This document shows positions 23,732 to 31,748 of a DNA stretch of 32,566 nt, one piece after another. The position numbers were made by a program, and so were the translations under genes. The stretch lies in NCBI GenBank assembly GCA_946614255.1, contig CAMOGS010000041.1, positions 1 to 32,566 of the forward strand, written 5' to 3'. Position 1 is the stretch's first letter, and each line of letters begins with the position of its first letter. The stretch comes from UBA3871 sp002392265. GTDB taxonomy: Bacteria > Bacillota > Clostridia > Peptostreptococcales > Anaerovoracaceae. The notes beneath the pieces were generated by a model that saw nothing but the letters and a program-made list of their open reading frames with translations, had not been told where the DNA came from and did not search any database.

Positions 23732-25054
23732 CTATTTCTTTATGGTCTTTAGCTCCAGCTGCTTTAATTTCAGATCTGTATTGTAGAAATCCTTCGTGCT
23801 GCAGCCTGCTCTGCCTCCGCCCGCACAAGCGCAAGCGCAGGCACATGCGCAATGGGATGCGCAAGCGCAGTGGCTGTGAGCGCAGGAGCCGTGACCGCGT
23901 CCGCCGCTGCCGCCGTGCTTGGCACCGCCTGCAGGTGTATGTCCGTGAGACACAGGGATATTAACAACATTTACTCTGACATATTTATTAGGCGAAGATG
24001 AGCATTTGTATTCGCCTGTTTTGTCCTTCTTTAATATTTCGGCTCTGTCCTCTTCAGGAATTGCCTCCTCGGTAAACTTCGATTCCTTTTTCACAAAACT
24101 GCGCCCGCAGTATGGACATTTCTGTTCGTCTCCCTCTCTCGGTGCACCGCAGCCCTGGCATGTTGCCCAGTACTCTACAATTGTACGGGTTACCATCTTC
24201 TTTGTTCCGCTGCTCTTCATACCGGAGCCCCTGTCATAGGCGTTCTGAACGCGGCGCGCGATGAGTCCCGGAACAAATAAAAAGATAAACAATATCACCG
24301 TCCAGCCGGCAAGTGCTTCGATAAGCTCCGCATCGTCGCCGCCGTAATAATCGCCGGATTCCACCCAGTAGCCGTCGGAATCGACATAGCCTTCATATCC
24401 GCCGTCAAGTCTGTACTTTGCAACATCAAATCCGAGCGCATCGTTTGGATAGTCCACTCTTACCGAAAACGTTTCTCCCGGTGCAAGTCTCTCCTCCCAT
24501 GTAATATATCCATCCTTTACCAGTCCGTCCGGCTTCCATGATGTAGCCTTGTCGGCATTCCAGCGTAGTGTGAGCTTTCCGACCTCGATGCTGTCAAACC
24601 AGCCCGGTGTAAAGGAATATGCCGTAAAGCCCTCTTCATAGGCATCTACCTGATACATATAGTCCTGAATCACGGAGAAATCAAAGTCAATTACACTTCC
24701 CTCGTAGTATTCGTCATTAAAGCTGACCATCATCAGGTAATTTCCACCGCTTGAATAAGGATAAAGCTCAGAAATATTGTCGCTGAGCGACTGATAATCT
24801 CTGTACGCACCGTTTGGAAGTCCTACCTCCACCCAGGAAACAGGCCCGATCCCGTCAGATTCGAGCACCTCCCACTCGATGTGATAATGAATATTAAGTG
24901 TGGCATCCTCTTCATTTGGTTCCACTGTAATCTCGTAGTTTTGTATAAAGTCTGTCGGCTCGTCCGCAAATACCGGCACAGCCGCAAAGATTAGGCAAAT
25001 CAGCATGCAGCACAGCACTGCAGCAGATATTCTTTTGCAATTTCTGTTTATCAT
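23732..25054 (-). CDS. Secreted/membrane protein with zinc ribbon and Cys-Ala repeat tail, next to radical SAM enzyme
   Basis: This has 440 residues. A signal peptide (1-30, ending VPVFA) leads an extracellular domain (about 31-240) with acidic Tyr-rich beta-sheet character, resembling DUF2207-type proteins. One membrane helix lies at about 246-268. The cytoplasmic part has a zinc ribbon (CQGCGAP...CPYCGRSF, about 299-320). After a Gly/His-rich linker comes a tail at about 386-419 with nine Cys, including HCACACACACAGGG and then RAGCS; the last 20 residues are a Lys-rich helix. ATG 25054 is chosen: it gives an ATGA overlap with the radical SAM stop and has AGGAGG 9 bases upstream. The tail is cytoplasmic if topology is as read, and so is reachable by the adjacent radical SAM/SPASM enzyme. 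A metal-binding role is the main alternative. Confidence 0.85.
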   Translation of the reverse strand: MINRNCKRISAAVLCCMLICLIFAAVPVFADEPTDFIQNYEITVEPNEEDATLNIHYHIEWEVLESDGIGPVSWVEVGLPNGAYRDYQSLSDNISELYPYSSGGNYLMMVSFNDEYYEGSVIDFDFSVIQDYMYQVDAYEEGFTAYSFTPGWFDSIEVGKLTLRWNADKATSWKPDGLVKDGYITWEERLAPGETFSVRVDYPNDALGFDVAKYRLDGGYEGYVDSDGYWVESGDYYGGDDAELIEALAGWTVILFIFLFVPGLIARRVQNAYDRGSGMKSSGTKKMVTRTIVEYWATCQGCGAPREGDEQKCPYCGRSFVKKESKFTEEAIPEEDRAEILKKDKTGEYKCSSSPNKYVRVNVVNIPVSHGHTPAGGAKHGGSGGRGHGSCAHSHCACASHCACACACACAGGGRAGCSTKDFYNTDLKLKQLELKTIKK

Positions 25055-26451
25055 AAGCTGCATCCTCCTTCAATCGCCATACAATCTCCACCCTTGCGAA
25101 GCGGGCACTTTCCAAGCATCAGCGCCGAGTAAGCCCTATGCTCCGCGCAAGTCTCGCTCTCCCAGATTTCAGACCAGTCCTGCTGCAGAATATTTCCCAG
25201 CACATCGCCTGAAAGCCAGCTCTGGCAAGGCACGACATTACCCGAAGGCGTCACCGCCATATTTGAAAGACAAGCTCCGCAGCTTGGCACATTGATTCCG
25301 AGCTCCATGCACAGCTCAGGCTCCACCCAGCCCGGTGAAGTAAAGCTAATCTCCATTTCGTTTGCATAAGCATATTCCACCGCATCGCGGAGGATTTCCT
25401 TTATTTCCTCCTTTGAAAGCTGCATGGATTCAGACTCTGAAAGTGCAGCGTTTCCGGTAGTAATCAGTCCCGAGCATGTCACAAACATTACACCCTTTTC
25501 GTGCAGGAACTTAAGCGTTTCGACATAGTCACGGTTTAATGTGCAAAGCGGAGTGTTTATGCTCAGACTAAGCCCTGCAGCGAGCGCATTCTCGATGCCG
25601 GAAACAGTGTCGTCGTATCTGTCCTCTCCAACAAGCTTGTTGTGAATTTCTGCGTCCTTTGAGTAGAATGTGATCTGTACGCTGTCGAGGCTTGCTTCGC
25701 GCAGCTCTCTGCAAAGCTCCGGCGTCATTGCGATGCCGTTGGTGTTGAGTCTGGTCACAAACCACGATGCGTGGCGCACCAGCTCAGGCAGGTCAGATCT
25801 CATCGTAGGCTCTCCGCCCGTAAAGGTGAGCTGAGGAATGCATGCGGCGCGGCAGCGGTCAATTATTTCCTTCCATTCTTCCGTCGAAAGCTCTTTTTCA
25901 TCGGCATGAACCTGGCCTGCGGCATAGCAGTGAACGCATTTCTGGTTGCAATTCCATCTGCCGTCCACGCTCATTGCGCTTACCATCAAATCCATCCTGT
26001 GAGGAGCTCTCATGTGCGGCGCATAGTCGCCGATGCTGAGATAATCTATATCCTCATCCACCCACTTTCCGCGAGCCACCTGCTCAAAGGTCTTCATAAT
26101 TGTATAAAGGTCTCTGCGGATCAGTTTTTTGCTGACAAAAGGATAGATTTTCTTTACGCTTTTACAAGTATTTTCAACCGCAGCCTCTGTTTCGGCACTG
26201 CCGAGCGGTTTTCCTTCGTATTTATTGATTTCTTTTATAAACTCGGCGAGGATAATTGTCCACGTCGTATTTACGGGCAGAATATCCTGTCCGTTCAGGA
26301 TTGCTATGCTGTTTACCGGCTCGCCTTCCTCTATCTTTGGCGGCACCAGATGAATCCTGATTACGCCCGGGCCCTCGGGATTGAGGGTGGTGTGTAAAAC
26401 TCCCGTGAAGTTTTTCTCAAAATAATCCTTTACTCTTTTCTGTACTCCCAT
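25051..26451 (-). CDS. Radical SAM protein with SPASM domain
   Basis: This has 466 residues. An N-terminal region of about 150 residues is helical and could contain a PqqD-like peptide-recognition fold, but I cannot confirm this. The radical SAM core has CNQKCVHC (C168, C172, C175) for the 4Fe-4S cluster, TFTGGEPTMR for SAM binding, and LNTNGI. The C-terminal SPASM domain begins at SCGACLSNMAVTPSGNVVPC (C391, C394, C410), and then has further Cys in LGKCPLRKGGDCMAIEGGC. SPASM enzymes commonly modify peptides or proteins. ATG 26451 has AAAGG 6 bases upstream; a longer reading from 26514 lacks one. It overlaps the Cys-tail gene by ATGA and follows the NUDIX gene by 59 bases. Confidence 0.93.
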   Translation of the reverse strand: MGVQKRVKDYFEKNFTGVLHTTLNPEGPGVIRIHLVPPKIEEGEPVNSIAILNGQDILPVNTTWTIILAEFIKEINKYEGKPLGSAETEAAVENTCKSVKKIYPFVSKKLIRRDLYTIMKTFEQVARGKWVDEDIDYLSIGDYAPHMRAPHRMDLMVSAMSVDGRWNCNQKCVHCYAAGQVHADEKELSTEEWKEIIDRCRAACIPQLTFTGGEPTMRSDLPELVRHASWFVTRLNTNGIAMTPELCRELREASLDSVQITFYSKDAEIHNKLVGEDRYDDTVSGIENALAAGLSLSINTPLCTLNRDYVETLKFLHEKGVMFVTCSGLITTGNAALSESESMQLSKEEIKEILRDAVEYAYANEMEISFTSPGWVEPELCMELGINVPSCGACLSNMAVTPSGNVVPCQSWLSGDVLGNILQQDWSEIWESETCAEHRAYSALMLGKCPLRKGGDCMAIEGGCSL

Positions 26452-26510
26452 TTCGGTCCTTTCTCTGTCTTGCCTGCTCTTTAATTTCGGCAATTTGCGT
26501 TGTTTATATA

Positions 26511-27077
26511 TCAAATTTTATTAATAGAACGTTCAATACCGTTTTTAACTGTCTCGAGCTCCTCAATTGCGATGCAATGCTTGATTCTGTCGTTTTTTAC
26601 CGCATCGAGGCATTCTTCAAAGTCCATCCAAAGTACGCTTTCGATTTCCTCCTTTTGCAGGTTGAAATCCGCCTCGTCCTTGTCACAGCACCAGGTGGCA
26701 AAGATTTTCGAATACTGGCGGTCGTGAAAGTCTATACTGTGGAATCTTTCATCCCAGCCTATTGTGATGTCGCCGCACTCGATGAGGTCTTTCGGCTCCG
26801 CTGTAACGCCCAGCTCTTCCGCCAGCTCGCGGATTGCGGATTCGACATAGCCGCAGCCTGCCGGAATGTGTCCCGCGCTCGAAATATCGTAGCAGCCCGG
26901 AAACGAATCCTTGGCCTCGCAGCGCTTCTGCAGGAGTATCTGAACGCCGCCCGGGCGTCTCCTCAAAAGCCACACGTGGGACGTGCGATGCCTTATGCCG
27001 TTTGCATGCGCATATTCTCTTTCAACGGTCTCTCCCGTAGGATTCCCGTATTCGTCAACAATGTCGAGTATTTCCAT
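26511..27077 (-). CDS. NUDIX hydrolase, isopentenyl-diphosphate isomerase-like
   Basis: This has 188 residues. The Nudix box is complete (G-x5-E-x7-REU-x-EE-x-GU): GCGYVESAIRELAEELGV at about 96-113, binding the metal and diphosphate. The N-terminus (ILDIVDEYGNPTG, then HRTSHVWLLRR) and SFPGCYDISSAGHI are the arrangement seen in YfcD-type NUDIX proteins and in type I IPP isomerase, where a Cys and Glu are catalytic; SFPGCYD has a Cys close to the expected place. Substrate unknown. It starts at ATG 27077 after GGAG, with a TATAAT box at 27109-27114 but no good -35. It heads the leftward NUDIX-radical SAM-Cys-tail-AI-2E set. Confidence 0.9.
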   Translation of the reverse strand: MEILDIVDEYGNPTGETVEREYAHANGIRHRTSHVWLLRRRPGGVQILLQKRCEAKDSFPGCYDISSAGHIPAGCGYVESAIRELAEELGVTAEPKDLIECGDITIGWDERFHSIDFHDRQYSKIFATWCCDKDEADFNLQKEEIESVLWMDFEECLDAVKNDRIKHCIAIEELETVKNGIERSINKI

Positions 27078-27197
27078 AATCTCCGCTCCTCGAATTCATA
27101 TCCGTTATATTATATCATGTTTGAGGCATTTTAGATATTGTTAAAATTTCCTTGCTTTTGTTTCGATAATCTTTTGGAAAATTTTTCTAAAATTTAC

Positions 27198-27226
27198 TTT
27201 ACTTTCTAAAAATCGTGTGGTAATAT
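27198..27226 (+). promoter_or_regulatory. Promoter of the DUF4160/DUF2442 pair
   Basis: TTTACT (27198-27203), 17-base spacer, TAATAT (27221-27226). The transcript would have a leader of about 58 bases. Confidence 0.5.
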
Positions 27227-27234
27227 ATTCCACA
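27216..27234. promoter_or_regulatory. Inverted repeat over the -10 box of the DUF4160/DUF2442 pair
   Basis: TGTGG (27216-27220), 9 bases, CCACA (27230-27234), centred on the -10 box. This position fits a repressor site, possibly for one of the encoded proteins. Confidence 0.45.
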
Positions 27235-27290
27235 AGAAAACAGTGACATTTTTATTGGTATTAGAGTATAATGAGGAAGGAGATAACTAT

Positions 27291-27545
27291 ATGCCAGAAA
27301 TAACACGTTTTTACGGTATCGTTATTAAAATGTTCTTTAAACCAAAGGAGCACGAACCATCACATGTGCACGCTCTCTACGGGGAATATGTCGGGGTTTT
27401 TAACATAAAAACTCGCGAGATGATTGATGGCGATCTTCCCAAAAAAGCACAGGATATGGTGCGTGAATGGCTCGGTCTTTATGGTGACAAACTTCAAGAG
27501 ATGTGGACTTCGCAAAAGATTGATAAGCTTCCGCCTTTGGAATAA
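27291..27545 (+). CDS. DUF4160 protein
   Basis: This small cytoplasmic protein (84 residues) reads as DUF4160: MPEITRFYGIVIKMFFKPKEH, a family hallmark, then HEPSHVHALYGEYVGVFNI and a C-terminal helix with WLGLYGDKLQEMW. AAGGAGAT lies 7 bases before ATG 27291; an upstream in-frame start at 27243 has no such site. It is followed 23 bases later by DUF2442. The two families are regularly adjacent in bacterial genomes and have been suspected to be toxin-antitoxin-like, but I know of no firm biochemical proof. Which would be toxin is unclear; the length and charge give no decision. Confidence 0.9.
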   Translation: MPEITRFYGIVIKMFFKPKEHEPSHVHALYGEYVGVFNIKTREMIDGDLPKKAQDMVREWLGLYGDKLQEMWTSQKIDKLPPLE

Positions 27546-27568
27546 GAACAACAGCAAGGGGAGTGCCT

Positions 27569-27823
27569 ATGATTCCGAGAATAAAATCTGTAACGCCACA
27601 AGAAGGCTATCGCTTATTGGTACAGTTTGACGAAGGGCAAACTGTCATTTATGATGTCAGCGAAGATATAGAAACTCTGAAAGATTTTGCGCCTCTGAAG
27701 ACAGAGCCCGCCCTCTTTCAAAACTTTCAGATTGATGAAAGCCGCACATGCATCTATTGGAGTGACCGCATTGATTTACCAAGCGACACTCTGCTAGAGT
27801 ATGGCACGCCAATAGGCAAGTAG
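27569..27823 (+). CDS. DUF2442 protein
   Basis: This 84-residue protein fits DUF2442: MIPRIKSVTPQEGYRLLVQF, then DEGQTVIYDVS, LKDFAPLK, FQNFQID and the closing IYWSDRIDLPSDTLLEYG. It is a small all-beta/alpha domain in the family. ATG 27569 is preferred over a GTG two codons earlier because GGGGAG is then 5 bases upstream. It is the second gene of the pair, followed immediately by a strong terminator, so the pair is an isolated unit between divergent and convergent neighbours. Confidence 0.9.
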   Translation: MIPRIKSVTPQEGYRLLVQFDEGQTVIYDVSEDIETLKDFAPLKTEPALFQNFQIDESRTCIYWSDRIDLPSDTLLEYGTPIGK

Positions 27824-27836
27824 ATTATGTATTGCA

Positions 27837-27872
27837 AAAGAGCAAGGGAGTTTCCCCTTGCTCTTTCTTTTT
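27837..27872 (+). terminator. Terminator after DUF2442
   Basis: Perfect 12-bp arms 27837-27848 and 27855-27866 (AAAGAGCAAGGG / CCCTTGCTCTTT) with a 6-base loop, followed by CTTTTTC. Confidence 0.9.
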
Positions 27873-27911
27873 CACGCTAAATAATTTCAACATTCTGATA
27901 CCTGTCAATCA

Positions 27912-29264
27912 TTACATTTTTCCACGCACCAAACTGCAGGCAACGCCTGCTCCCGCCAGGGCGGCGAAGACGCCGAATGCCCAGTGCATTGTGACGGTTA
28001 GGTCGCCTGTCGGGATATCGTAAAGCGAGATATCGCCGACTGTTATATTGATTACAATAGTAAGTATCGCCATTCCTATGCTCTGCCCCGCGGTACGCAT
28101 GGTGCTGAGCAGCGAATTCGCAACGCCGAAATCCGCCGGATCCACGCGGCTCATAATAACGTTTGTGTTCGGCGAAGAGAAGAATGCTATGCCGAGACCC
28201 GCAATCGCCAGAATCGCCACTATGAACCAGATTGGCGAGCGCATTCCCACAAAAATGTAAAGGAAGAGCGACAATGTGCATATCGCCTGACCGAATGCCG
28301 CAATATTCGAAGCCTTGTGATTGTCCGAAAGTCTGCCGCACATCGGTGAAAAGATTGCCTGCACGAGCGGTTGCGTCATCAGAACCAGCCCCGCAACCGT
28401 GCTCGAAAATCCCATGGCCACCTGCAGGTAAATTGATGTCAGATAACCCAGCGCAAATGTTGACATGTAGTTAAGCAGTGCCGTAAGGTTTGAAAGTGAA
28501 TACACCAAATCTTTTTTGAAAAGGCGGATATCTATTATAGGGTTCTTTGCGCTGCTTTCCAGCTTTACAAATATGAAACCAAAAATAATTGAAATCGGAA
28601 CGATGGCCGGTTTACTCGAAAGCCCGTATATCAGGACAGATATCATGGCTGCGTAGCACAGTGTTCCCGGGATATCAAGCTTCATGCTGCGAGGGTCTGC
28701 TTTTTTTTCATTTTTCGGCACAGCCTTTAAAATCACAGTCAGTGCCAGAATGCAGATGAGCGTTGCGAAGTAGAGGATTGCCCGCCATCCAAAGGTTGCA
28801 TTGAGGAACCCGCCAAGCGAAGGGCCCAGCGCCAGGCCGCAATATACCGCAGCCGTCACTATGCCTATTACCATGCCTCTCCTGTTTGAGGGGAACGGGC
28901 TGATTGCAATCGGGAGCCCGGTTGCAAATATAAAACATGCTGCGAAGGCCTGCAGTGCTCGCAATATCAGCAAAATTGCAGTGCTTGGTGCAAATGTGAC
29001 AAGAATCGAGAAAATTGCAAAGCCGACTACTCCGAAAATGAGGAACGCCCTCCTGCCCAGGCTGTCGGCTACCTTTCCGCACGGTACCGCAAGCGCTGCG
29101 ACTACCAGAGTGTAGATGTTGACAATCCAGCCTGCGCTTGCCGCTCCTATATTAAATTCCACACTCATGCCCGGCACTGTCAGATTCAGCGCACTGCCCG
29201 CAAATGTCGTTATGAATGATGTTGCAACGCCCACGACGAGCGCTGCTTTCTGTAGATTATTCAT
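27912..29264 (-). CDS. Major facilitator superfamily transporter
   Basis: This 450-residue, strongly hydrophobic protein is probably a drug or metabolite exporter. The N-terminal half has the MFS motif A region (GKVADSLGRRAFLIFG) between helices 2 and 3, and the antiporter-type motif C, ALGPSLGGFL, in helix 5, which marks proton antiporters of the DHA families. Another motif-A-like loop (CGRLSDNHKA) is in the second half. The sequence ends in a short basic tail. No regulator gene is adjacent. It has its own sigma-A promoter at 29306-29334. The ribosome site before ATG 29264 is weak, so a nearby alternative start is possible. Confidence 0.92.
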   Translation of the reverse strand: MNNLQKAALVVGVATSFITTFAGSALNLTVPGMSVEFNIGAASAGWIVNIYTLVVAALAVPCGKVADSLGRRAFLIFGVVGFAIFSILVTFAPSTAILLILRALQAFAACFIFATGLPIAISPFPSNRRGMVIGIVTAAVYCGLALGPSLGGFLNATFGWRAILYFATLICILALTVILKAVPKNEKKADPRSMKLDIPGTLCYAAMISVLIYGLSSKPAIVPISIIFGFIFVKLESSAKNPIIDIRLFKKDLVYSLSNLTALLNYMSTFALGYLTSIYLQVAMGFSSTVAGLVLMTQPLVQAIFSPMCGRLSDNHKASNIAAFGQAICTLSLFLYIFVGMRSPIWFIVAILAIAGLGIAFFSSPNTNVIMSRVDPADFGVANSLLSTMRTAGQSIGMAILTIVINITVGDISLYDIPTGDLTVTMHWAFGVFAALAGAGVACSLVRGKM

Positions 29265-29305
29265 TGATATAGAAATCTCGCTTTTCTAAATTGTTTCCAC
29301 TTGTG

Positions 29306-29334
29306 ATTATAACATTGCAAGCTCGAATTCACAA
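29306..29334 (-). promoter_or_regulatory. MFS transporter promoter
   Basis: Minus-strand TTGTGA (29329-29334), 17-base spacer, perfect TATAAT (29306-29311). A 37-bp palindrome begins 3 bases upstream of the -35 box. Confidence 0.72.
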
Positions 29335-29336
29335 CT

Positions 29337-29373
29337 ATGCACTACATCCAGAGAATCGTGGTCTATAGTACAT
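29337..29373. repeat. ATGCACTA palindrome, copy 4 (37 bp)
   Basis: ATGCACTA (29337-29344) and TAGTACAT (29366-29373), with one base different from the arm of the three copies near 14.8-15.0 kb and the same total length of 37 bases. Located between the CotH stop and the MFS promoter. Confidence 0.68.
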
Positions 29374-29380
29374 AGGCTCG

Positions 29381-29402
29381 AAAAGCCGGTAAAAATCACC
29401 GG
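29381..29402 (-). terminator. Candidate terminator of the VTC-DUF4956-CotH operon
   Basis: CCGGT (29386-29390) and ACCGG (29398-29402) pair; the minus strand continues GCTTTTC. The stem is short, so confidence is moderate. Confidence 0.5.
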
Positions 29403-29444
29403 TTCTTCAAGTCTATGTGAAATTATGGAGGAGTGATAACTGTT

Positions 29445-31028
29445 TTAGTTTCCTGTAGGTGGGCCGCCTGCACCGTCCGGCGGAGTCATACCCTCAGGCG
29501 GATTCCCGCCTGGACCACCTTGACCGCCGCCCATTTGGCCCATTACGGAGAGGTTTATGCCGCTTGCTGTGGTGAGCGCCGATGAGCCTGCCTTCTGCCC
29601 TTCGTCGGTAGCAGGAATGGTGCCGTCAAGCTGGCCGAGTACGCTCTCTGCGCGGAGCTTCACAACCTGTACAAGGGTTTCCTGTGCTGCGCTGTACTCC
29701 TCTGCGGTGTAGAATGCGGTTGGGTCTGTTTCAACCAGCTCATCGATTTGGCTTGTGATGTTCTCGATAAACTCATCGAAAACTCCGCCGCCGACATATT
29801 CCTCTGCGAGAATGCGCAGATATTCGTGGTACTGTGCAAGGTACTCCTCGTTTTCGAGCAGCTTGTCAAAGAAATCCGTGCCGGAGAAAGGCGTATCGAT
29901 TGCATCGTTTATTACGCCCGACGCATCGCTTCCGCCCTGACCCATGCCGCCAAAGGAAAGGTTGTAATCCCACGGCAAAATGTTTAGCTGCCCGTTATAT
30001 TCGTAAAGGTAGTAGTTGTGCGCCATGTTGCCCGACAGACTGTCCGAGTTCACGACAAATGTGTGCACTGCCATATATTTCAGGATGTTGTCTATATCCA
30101 TATACTTTTCTAAATCCGTTCCCTCGCTGATATTCTTGAGGGCTGTAACCACGCGCCGATGGTCCGAATCCGTCGAGTCGGTGATGGAGCCGTCCCAAAT
30201 AGTTGAGTAGCTGTCAAGCTCGTCATCCACGTAATTCAGGTCCGCCCCGCCACCGGAACCAAAGCCGCCGCCCGGGCCGCCTTCCGGCAGATTGCCGTCG
30301 AAGCTGAAGCCGCCATCGCTGATGCTGTCAGGTCTTGTCGGTCTCTCGCCGCCTTCAAGCTTATCGCTGATGTTGCTGTCCTTCTTGCCGCTCATGTCCA
30401 TGCTCTCAGGCTTGTACAGCTCGCCGTCCTGCGTGCCGTAGTTCCTGAGCATGAAGCTGTCGTCCACTGCTTCCAGTGCAAGATATACTCCCCAATACTC
30501 ACCGTTTACGCTGATTTTGGCGTAATTGTAAAGAGACGCATCTGCTCCGAGATATTGGTACATATCGTACACCAAAGCTTCCTTCATATTGGTGGCGTCG
30601 GCGTAGTTGTTGTTCAGGATGAGCTTGTCGAGTCCGAAGCATGTCTGCCCGTCCACATAGTGGTCAAACTCGAGCTTTAAGCTGTAGCGGTCCGTGTCAG
30701 GATCGTTTGCTATATTTGAAAGGCTGGTATTGCCTTTGGCTCTTATTCCTACATTTGTGAATGTCGTGCCGTTTACGACGACATCACAGCTATAGTATTC
30801 TTCATCCAATGCGTTTTCGAGAAGGTCATTCCAGTCTTCCTCGCTCATCTTGATGTTGATTTCAATCGGCTCGGAAGTATCGAAAAGCTCCGTCTCATAT
30901 TCCATTGTGATGCCGCTTGCGGTGTAGCCTTGCAGCTTGTCACCGAAGGCCATTGCCAGTCCGCACAAGAGCAGGGCGATGATTACCACCGCCGCAACGA
31001 TTTTCGAAAAGTGTTTGCTTGCAATCAT
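29445..31028 (-). CDS. CotH kinase family protein, membrane-anchored
   Basis: This has 527 residues. An N-terminal hydrophobic anchor or uncleaved signal (about 7-28) directs the chain outside. The CotH domain is clear: FTNVGIRAKGNTS, SLKLEFDHYVDGQTCFGLDKLILNNNYAD in sequence, then NGEYWGVYLALEAV, and the kinase loop VNSDSLSGNMAHNYYLYEY. ILPWDYNLSFGG is the metal-binding Asp motif. CotH proteins are atypical kinases; Bacillus CotH phosphorylates spore coat proteins. The tail (about 490-527) is Gly/Pro-rich, as is an insert at about 250-270. ATG 31028 follows GGAGG by 6 bases. It is the third gene of an operon after VTC and DUF4956 genes (36-base gap). As it is extracytoplasmic, its phosphate donor is an open question. 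Confidence 0.92.
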   Translation of the reverse strand: MIASKHFSKIVAAVVIIALLLCGLAMAFGDKLQGYTASGITMEYETELFDTSEPIEINIKMSEEDWNDLLENALDEEYYSCDVVVNGTTFTNVGIRAKGNTSLSNIANDPDTDRYSLKLEFDHYVDGQTCFGLDKLILNNNYADATNMKEALVYDMYQYLGADASLYNYAKISVNGEYWGVYLALEAVDDSFMLRNYGTQDGELYKPESMDMSGKKDSNISDKLEGGERPTRPDSISDGGFSFDGNLPEGGPGGGFGSGGGADLNYVDDELDSYSTIWDGSITDSTDSDHRRVVTALKNISEGTDLEKYMDIDNILKYMAVHTFVVNSDSLSGNMAHNYYLYEYNGQLNILPWDYNLSFGGMGQGGSDASGVINDAIDTPFSGTDFFDKLLENEEYLAQYHEYLRILAEEYVGGGVFDEFIENITSQIDELVETDPTAFYTAEEYSAAQETLVQVVKLRAESVLGQLDGTIPATDEGQKAGSSALTTASGINLSVMGQMGGGQGGPGGNPPEGMTPPDGAGGPPTGN

Positions 31029-31064
31029 TTTGTACCTCCATTTCATGGCCTGCGCCGCAGGTAA

Positions 31065-31736
31065 TTAAGACATATATTCGCCGTTAAAGGTTACAAGTGT
31101 GGCGTTTGCGATGCCCTGAAGCTCGCTTAGGCGATTCACGAATTCGGTGTTGTCGTTTTTGACTCTGATCTCGGCAGTAAGCTCGATGCTGCCGGCCTCC
31201 ACAGTCTTTGACTTTACGATAAACTTCTCTGTTGCGGCCTTGACCAGCTCGCGCGCCTCGTTTTCGGCTTGCTCGTTGTCGCAGCTGACTATGAGGATGT
31301 AAGGCATGTTGCTGAACTTCTTGTTTGCGAAGAGCAGCAGTATTGCGCCGATGATGATAGAGCCAATGACAGCCAGCGGAATCATGCCTGCGCCGACAAC
31401 AATGCCGGAGGCAAGTGCCCAAAAGAGAAACACGATTTCCATAGGTTCTTTAATCGCGGTGCGGAATCTGACGATTGAAAGCGCACCGACCATACCAAGT
31501 GAGAGGACGACGTTTGAGGTTACCGCCATGATTACGAGAGATGTTACCAGGCACATGCCCACAAGGGTCATCGCAAAGCCGTTTGAGTACATAACTCCGC
31601 TGAATGTCTTTTTATAAATCAGCGAAATGAACAGCCCGATTACGAGCGCAAATGCCAGTGCTATCACTGTGTCCACCGCTGAAAACTCAGTTACAGATTC
31701 AATAAAACTGTTTTTGAAAATATCGTTAAATGTCAT
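31065..31736 (-). CDS. DUF4956 membrane protein
   Basis: This has 223 residues. Three or four membrane helices lie in the N-terminal 140 residues (VIALAFALVIGLFISLIY; GFAMTLVGMCLVTSLVIMAV; LSIVRFRTAIKEP between helices; GAGMIPLAVIGSIIIGAILL). The rest is a soluble ferredoxin-like domain (YILIVSCDNEQAENEAREL through ELTAEIRVKNDN), presumably cytoplasmic. The IVRFRTAIKEP motif is characteristic of the family. AGGAGG precedes ATG 31736. It follows the VTC gene by 12 bases. Function is unknown; partnership with a polyphosphate-polymerase-type protein suggests a transport or regulatory role. Confidence 0.92.
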   Translation of the reverse strand: MTFNDIFKNSFIESVTEFSAVDTVIALAFALVIGLFISLIYKKTFSGVMYSNGFAMTLVGMCLVTSLVIMAVTSNVVLSLGMVGALSIVRFRTAIKEPMEIVFLFWALASGIVVGAGMIPLAVIGSIIIGAILLLFANKKFSNMPYILIVSCDNEQAENEARELVKAATEKFIVKSKTVEAGSIELTAEIRVKNDNTEFVNRLSELQGIANATLVTFNGEYMS

Positions 31737-31748
31737 TTTTTCCTCCTT

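Noticed and set aside
27267..27272. Perfect TATAAT just upstream of the DUF4160 gene
   Set aside because: A transcript starting about 7 bases later would begin inside the ribosome site of ATG 27291; the TTTACT/TAATAT pair further upstream is more workable.
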